A DNA stretch of 64,000 bases from assembly GCF_040115645.1 (NCBI RefSeq), contig NW_027096035.1, positions 620,001 to 684,000 on the forward strand, written 5' to 3'. Below the pieces are notes generated by a model. That model was given only the letters and a program-made list of their open reading frames with translations. It was not told where the DNA came from and did no database searches. This document shows, piece after piece, positions 61,944-64,000 of the stretch; the stretch's first letter is position 1, and the number at the start of each line of letters is the position of its first letter. The position numbers were made by a program, and so were the translations under genes. The stretch comes from Euwallacea fornicatus (Eukaryota; Arthropoda; Insecta; Coleoptera; Curculionidae).

Positions 61944-64000
61944 CAAATTTGGTCCACAATTCCCGAAGTTATCGAGCTTCAAAATTTGAAAAGTCACAAA
62001 AGTTGTGTGTTTGAGCACTTAAAGTACTATTTTTCTTGGAAATTCCACAAGATGCAATCATGATGTGTTGTGAAATCTTAAAGATCTCGTCGAGCTGATT
62101 AATTTGACACTTTGTTTAAGAAATTTAGTCCTCATTTGCCGAAGTTATCGAGCTTCAAAATTTGAAAAGTCACAAAAGTTGTGTGTTTGAGCACTTAAAG
62201 TACTATTTTTCTTGGAAATTCCACAAGATGCAATCATGATGTGTTGTGAAATCTTAAAGATCTCGTCGAGCTGATTAATTTGACACTTTGTTTAAGAAAT
62301 TTGGTCGACAATTCCCGAAGTTATCTAGCTTCAAAATTTGAAAAGTCACAAAAGTTGTGTGTTTGAGCACTTAAAGTACTATTTTTCTTGGAAATTCCAC
62401 AAGATGCAATCATGATGTGTTGTGAAATCTTAAAGATCTCGTGGAGCTGATTAATTTGACACTTTGTTTAACAAATTTGGTCCTCATTTGCCGAAGTTAT
62501 CGAGCTTCAAAATTTGAAAAGTCACAAAAGTTGTGTGTTTGAGCAATTAAAGTACTATTTTTCTTGGAAATTCCACAAGATGCAATCATGATGTGTTGTG
62601 AAATCTTAAAGATCTCGTCGAGCTGATTAATTTGACACTTTGTTTAAGAAATTTGGTCGACAATTCCCGAAGTTATCGAGCTTCAAAGTTTGAAAAGTCA
62701 CAAAAGTTATGTGTTTGAGCACTTAAAGTACTGGTTTTCTTGGAAATCCAACAAGATGCAATCATGATGTGTTGTGACATCTTAAAGATCTCGTGGAGCT
62801 GATTAATTTGACACTTTGTTTAACAAATTTGGTCCTCATTTGCCGAAGTTATCGAGCTTCAAAATTTGAAAAGTCACAAAAGTTGTGTGTTTGAGCACTT
62901 AAAGTACTATTTTTCTTGGAAATTCCACAAGATGCAATCATGATGTGTTGTGAAATCTTAAAGATCTCGTCGAGCTGATTAATTTGACACTTTGTTTAAG
63001 AAATTTGGTCCTCATTTGCCGAAGTTATCGAGCTTCAAAATTTGAAAAGTCACAAAAGTTGTGTGTTTGAGCACTTAAAGTACTATTTTTCTTGGAAATT
63101 CCACAAGATGCAATCATGATGTGTTGTGAAATCTTAAAGATCTCGTCGAGCTGATTAATTTGACACTTTGTTTAAGAAATTTGGTCGACAATTCCCGAAG
63201 TTATCTAGCTTCAAAATTTGAAAAGTCACAAAAGTTGTGTGTTTGAGCACTTAAAGTACTATTTTTCTTGGAAATTCCACAAGATGCAATCATGATGTGT
63301 TGTGAAATCTTAAAGATCTCGTGGATCTGATTAATTTGACACTTTGTTTAACAAATTTGGTCCTCATTTGCCGAAGTTATCGAGCTTCAAAATTTGAAAA
63401 GTCACAAAAGTTGTGTGTTTGAGCAATTAAAGTACTATTTTTCTTGGAAATTCGACAAGATGCAATCATGATGTGTTGTGAAATCTTAAAGATCTCGTCG
63501 AGCTGATTAATTTGACACTTTGTTTAAGAAATTTGGTCGACAATTCCCGAAGTTATCGAGCTTCAAAGTTTGAAAAGTCACAAAAGTTATGTGTTTGAGC
63601 ACTTAAAGTACTGTTTTTCTTGGAAATCCAACAAGATGCAATCATGATGTGTTGTGACATCTTAAAGATCTCGTGGAGCTGATTAATTTGACACTTTGTT
63701 TAACAAATTTGGTCCTCATTTGCCGAAGTTATCGAGCTTCAAAATTTGAAAAGTCACAAAAGTTGTGTGTTTGAGCACTTAAAGTACTATTTTTCTTGGA
63801 AATTCCACAAGATGCAATCATGATGTGTTGTGAAATCTTAAAGATCTCGTCGAGCTGATTAATTTGACACTTTGTTTAAGAAATTTGGTCCACAATTCCC
63901 GAAGTTATCGAGCTTCAAAATTTGAAAAGTCACAAAAGTTGTGTGTTTGAGCACTTAAAGTACTATTTTTCTTGGATATCCAACAAGATGCAATAATGAA
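61944..64000 (+). repeat. At least 2.06-kb duplicated block, copy 2
   Basis: Counterpart of 57017-59073. It is still matching at the last base of the window, so the true duplication is longer than can be seen here. Confidence 0.87.
63885..64000 (+). repeat. D monomer 22, cut by the window end
   Basis: Partial D copy recognised by gatatccaac and ataatgaa at the last bases. It lies 28 monomers minus one base after D 21. Confidence 0.88.

Larger units (their letters stand above)
1..64000 (+). repeat. 176-bp tandem satellite array, centromere-type
   Basis: The whole window is one head-to-tail satellite in a single orientation. The ttggtc motif that opens the first monomer recurs at 177, 353 and onward in steps of 176. 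About 363 full copies fit. Most copies differ at only a few positions, and variants are shared among many copies, so the array is homogenised rather than decaying. No stretch departs from the monomer pattern, so no inserted element, gene or unique DNA is present. From known satellite biology, a monomer near nucleosome length in a long homogeneous array suggests a centromere or pericentromeric block, most likely of a plant. That role is inference; a subtelomeric or knob-type block is the main alternative. I do not recognise the family. Confidence 0.97.
50100..64000 (+). repeat. Array domain V: mosaic of earlier blocks
   Basis: About 79 monomers. It combines blocks related to domains II, III and IV. 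After D monomers 18, 20 and 21 the same pair follows: a catgg/gatgctatc/cttgaag copy with cgagctt, then ctc copies and a rare attttaaaag change (about 50370, 54418, 59521 and 59699). Ends inside D monomer 22. Confidence 0.75.

Noticed and set aside
1..64000. CRISPR array
   Set aside because: Repeats are 176 bp with no unique spacers, so this is a continuous tandem satellite.
1..64000. Transposon, LTR or retroelement insertion inside the array
   Set aside because: All landmark spacings are multiples of 176 apart from eleven assigned small indels, which leaves no room for an insertion.
1..64000. Inversion or orientation switch within the array
   Set aside because: Every monomer read has ttggtc, agatct and ttaattt in the same order on the plus strand.
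1..64000. Strict alternating dimer of two monomer types
   Set aside because: Start-box forms follow an irregular order in domain I (gac, gac, caa, ctc, cac, gac, ctc, gac, ctc, ctc), so no fixed two-monomer unit exists there.

Overview
The window is one uninterrupted satellite DNA array. A monomer of 176 bp, about 35% GC in the first copy, repeats head to tail on one strand from base 1 to base 64000, giving about 363 full copies and one partial copy. I found no gene, RNA gene, transposon, inverted segment or unique spacer. The repeat phase supports this. Taking the start of each monomer as the ttggtc motif (positions 1, 177, 353 and so on), the spacing between landmark monomers stays an exact multiple of 176 except at eleven places, each of which I can assign to a visible 1-2 base indel. 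Their net sum is -4 bases over the whole window.

Organism: a eukaryote. Kilobase-scale homogenised arrays of a roughly nucleosome-sized, AT-rich monomer are typical of centromeric or pericentromeric satellites, and monomers of 160-180 bp are common in flowering plants. I infer a plant centromere-type satellite. I do not recognise the family or species and found no independent marker for either.

Layout: the array is a patchwork of domains that share the monomer but differ in diagnostic variants. Domain I (1 to about 10.7 kb) carries a monomer type here called P and no D type. Domain II (about 10.7-22.45 kb) introduces the strongly diverged D monomer, a run of monomers with gacacaaaag plus tttgtgcac, and several near-identical multi-monomer duplications. 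Domain III (about 22.45-35.3 kb) introduces monomers with attccacaag and contains duplicated blocks of 1.5-1.9 kb. Domain IV (about 35.3-50 kb) is the best organised, a higher-order repeat marked by tctagc, tccagc and gtggatctg variants, with D monomers 3-16 monomers apart. Domain V (about 50-64 kb) mixes blocks seen in III and IV and ends inside a duplicated block that continues past the window.

Nothing here acts through a protein. The likely function, if any, is structural: a platform for centromeric or heterochromatic nucleosomes. The informative content is its recombination history, namely recent segmental duplications, chimeric monomers, and rare mutations copied to several sites. The accuracy of that history depends on the assembly being correct.
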